Shown here one piece after another: positions 6,384 to 7,953 of a stretch of DNA of 7,953 bases (the first letter of the stretch is position 1; the number at the start of each line of letters is the position of its first letter). The position numbers and the translations under genes were made by a program. The DNA is from an uncultured Halieaceae bacterium (GTDB taxonomy: Bacteria > Pseudomonadota > Gammaproteobacteria > Pseudomonadales > Halieaceae). The stretch covers positions 1 through 7,953 of the forward strand of contig CALINF010000243.1 in the NCBI GenBank assembly GCA_938045215.1, in the 5' to 3' direction. Below the pieces are notes generated by a model. That model was not told the DNA's origin. It saw nothing but the letters and a program-made list of their open reading frames with translations, and did not search any database.

Positions 6384-7616
6384 ATGACAGACATCTATAT
6401 CCTTGGCGGCAGCCAGTCAGACTTTGCGCGGAACTGGTCACGAGAAGGACTTGAGCTTTACGACATGTTTGCCGAAGCCCTGCAGGGCGGCATCGCCGCT
6501 GCAGGCATTGAGCCCGCGCAGATAGAGGTGGGGCACGTTGGCAATTTTGTCGCCGATCTCTTTGCGGGTCAGGGGCTGATCGGGGGTTTCTTCGGCCAGC
6601 TGTACCCGGAACTTGCAAATCTGCCTACCTCCCGCCACGAAGCCGCCTGCGCCTCTGGCTCTATTGCGGTGCTGTCGGCAATGCGTGATATCGAGGCCGG
6701 GCATTACGATATTGCCTGCGTACTGGGCCTGGAACTCATGCGCAATGTAGACGGCCGCACTGGCGCTGAGCACCTGGGCGCTGCTGCCTGGCAAGGGCAT
6801 GAAGCTACCACCTGTGAATATCCCTGGCCGCACTTGTTTGATCGCATCACCCGCGAGTACGACCAACGTTACGGTGTAAAGAGCGAGCACCTGACCCGTA
6901 TCGCCGAGGTTAACTTTGCCAATGCAAAGCGCAACCCGCACGCTCAATCAAGAGACTGGCAATTTCCAGATGGGTGTTTCTCGCAAGATGACAACCTCAA
7001 CCCGGTCATCGACGGTAGCGTGCGCAAGCTCGACTGCGGTCAGATTACTGACGGTGCGGCCTGTGTGATTCTGGCCAGTGAACACGCGGCGCGCGAGCAC
7101 GCACGCAAAACCGGACAAACACTCGCGGATCTGCCCCGTATCAAAGGCTGGGGGCATCGTTCTGCACCGATCCTGCTGGAAACGAAACTGCAATTAAGCA
7201 AGGATCAGCCGCTCATGTTTCCCCACGCCCACACTACCCTTACTGAGGCCAGAACGCGCGCGGGATTTGCGAACACGACCGACCTGGATGGATTGGAAAC
7301 CCACGACTGCTTTACGATTACCGAATACATGGCGATCGATCACAGTGGTCTCACCGCACCCGGTGAAAGCTGGAAAGCCATCGAAGAGGACCGGATCAGC
7401 CGCGACGGAGATTTCCCCATAAACGCCAGCGGCGGACTCATTGGACTGGGCCATCCGGTAGGTGCAACCGGCGTCAGAATGCTGCTCGACTGCGCCAGGC
7501 AGGTGACCGGTCAGGCCGGAGATTCCCAGATAGACGGCGCCCGCAATATGCAGACGTTCAATGTGGGCGGCAGTACCACTACCTGTGCCAGTTTCGTGGT
7601 CGGGGTTGGCGGGTGA
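6384..7616 (+). CDS. SCP2-type thiolase / acetyl-CoA acetyltransferase
   Basis: A 410-residue cytosolic thiolase-superfamily enzyme of the SCP2-like branch, expected to cleave 3-ketoacyl-CoA with CoA, or to join acyl groups in reverse. The nucleophile is Cys89 in RHEAACASGSIA. HDCF at 307-310 replaces the NEAF of classical thiolases and marks the SCP2-type group. GHPVGATG at 356-363 carries the catalytic His357. Near the C-terminus, NVGGSTTTCASFVVG (393-407) takes the place of the CxGGGxG motif, with Cys401 nearby. All expected catalytic parts are present and the length is normal. This branch includes enzymes acting on branched or steroid side-chain acyl-CoAs and many simply named acetyl-CoA acetyltransferase, so the substrate is open. 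The stop TGA overlaps the start of a second thiolase, which implies one operon and coupled translation. A plausible promoter and ribosome site lie just upstream. Confidence 0.93.
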   Translation: MTDIYILGGSQSDFARNWSREGLELYDMFAEALQGGIAAAGIEPAQIEVGHVGNFVADLFAGQGLIGGFFGQLYPELANLPTSRHEAACASGSIAVLSAMRDIEAGHYDIACVLGLELMRNVDGRTGAEHLGAAAWQGHEATTCEYPWPHLFDRITREYDQRYGVKSEHLTRIAEVNFANAKRNPHAQSRDWQFPDGCFSQDDNLNPVIDGSVRKLDCGQITDGAACVILASEHAAREHARKTGQTLADLPRIKGWGHRSAPILLETKLQLSKDQPLMFPHAHTTLTEARTRAGFANTTDLDGLETHDCFTITEYMAIDHSGLTAPGESWKAIEEDRISRDGDFPINASGGLIGLGHPVGATGVRMLLDCARQVTGQAGDSQIDGARNMQTFNVGGSTTTCASFVVGVGG

Positions 7617-7953
7617 AAGATGTTTTCATCTACGACGCCATACGTACCGCTCGCACCAAGGCCAAGCCCAGCGGTGGCCTGCACAACCTGACACCCCAGG
7701 AGCTGCTGCGCCAGCTGTACCACCATCTCGAAACTCGCACAGGTCTGGATGCCGACCTGGTTGACGAGGTCATTCTCGGCTGCGTCACCCAGCACGGTGA
7801 GCAGGCGGCGAACATTGCCAGAACCTCGGTACTGTATGCCGGCTGGCCAGACACGCTTCCAGGGCTCACCGTTAACCGCTTTTGCTCGTCCAGCGTAGAT
7901 GCGATCAGCATCGGGGCTCTCAAAATTGCAGCGGGCCAGGCCGGGGCGATCGT
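7613..7953 (+). CDS. FadA/FadI-like thiolase, N-terminal part (3' end outside window)
   Basis: The first 113 residues of a second thiolase, of the classical acetyl-CoA C-acyltransferase type used in beta-oxidation or beta-ketothiolase reactions. It starts with GTG at 7613 inside the GTGA that also holds the TGA of the previous gene. No in-frame ATG lies nearby, and the predicted N-terminus (M)KDVFIYDAIRTARTKAK is the standard thiolase opening, so the GTG is trusted despite a poor ribosome site; translation is probably coupled. Visible family features are DEVILGCVTQHGEQAANIAR (residues 51-70) and the active-site loop VNRFCSSSVDAI with nucleophile Cys91. The C-terminal His and second Cys are beyond the window. 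It belongs to a different thiolase subfamily from its neighbour, so it is not a recent duplicate. A full-length member would be about 390 residues. Confidence 0.93.
   Translation, partial: MKDVFIYDAIRTARTKAKPSGGLHNLTPQELLRQLYHHLETRTGLDADLVDEVILGCVTQHGEQAANIARTSVLYAGWPDTLPGLTVNRFCSSSVDAISIGALKIAAGQAGAI

Noticed and set aside
6438..6947. A 169-codon minus-strand frame inside the first thiolase
   Set aside because: It is antisense to a well-supported thiolase and has no motif of its own.
1..7953. Mobile element, phage, CRISPR, toxin-antitoxin or defence system
   Set aside because: All coding space is filled by ordinary metabolic, transport and peptidase genes. No transposase, integrase, repeat array or paired small ORFs were seen.

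Overview
The window is 7,953 bases of dense bacterial chromosome with six complete or nearly complete genes plus two truncated by the window edges (seven protein-coding genes in all: five whole, two partial). There is no phage gene, insertion sequence, CRISPR array, tRNA or rRNA that I can see. Codon use and moderately high G+C look even throughout. The gene mix (TLC-like MFS carrier, M48 lipoprotein, DUF885 peptidase, carotenoid oxygenase, lipid-type thiolases) and the protein style suggest a free-living, probably marine, gammaproteobacterium. That placement is an inference from family resemblance, not a proof.

Layout. Positions 1-1742 (+): the C-terminal part of an aldo/keto reductase, followed after 4 bases by a multi-pass MFS carrier resembling the nucleotide (TLC) transporters. 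Positions 1743-1943: a spacer with imperfect inverted repeats. Positions 1944-2756 (+): an M48-type zinc metalloprotease made as a lipoprotein. It converges on a DUF885-family predicted metallopeptidase (2807-4540, -), with a strong hairpin terminator between them (2757-2785). Upstream of the DUF885 gene on the same strand lies a carotenoid oxygenase (4643-6169, -). Across a 214-base divergent promoter region, the + strand starts an SCP2-type thiolase (6384-7616). A second thiolase, of the FadA-like type, overlaps it by 4 bases (GTGA) and runs off the right edge.

How the genes may work together. The two overlapping thiolases are almost certainly one operon for acyl-CoA chain cleavage (fatty acid, sterol side chain or a similar substrate). 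The carotenoid oxygenase is read from the opposite side of the same promoter region, so shared control is possible but unproven. The two metallopeptidases both carry export signals and probably act in the periplasm or at the outer membrane, but only their convergence links them. I found no convincing sign of a previously undescribed system. The most useful observations are a start-site correction for the oxygenase, the paired promoters in the divergent region, the mixed thiolase pair and the TLC-like carrier.
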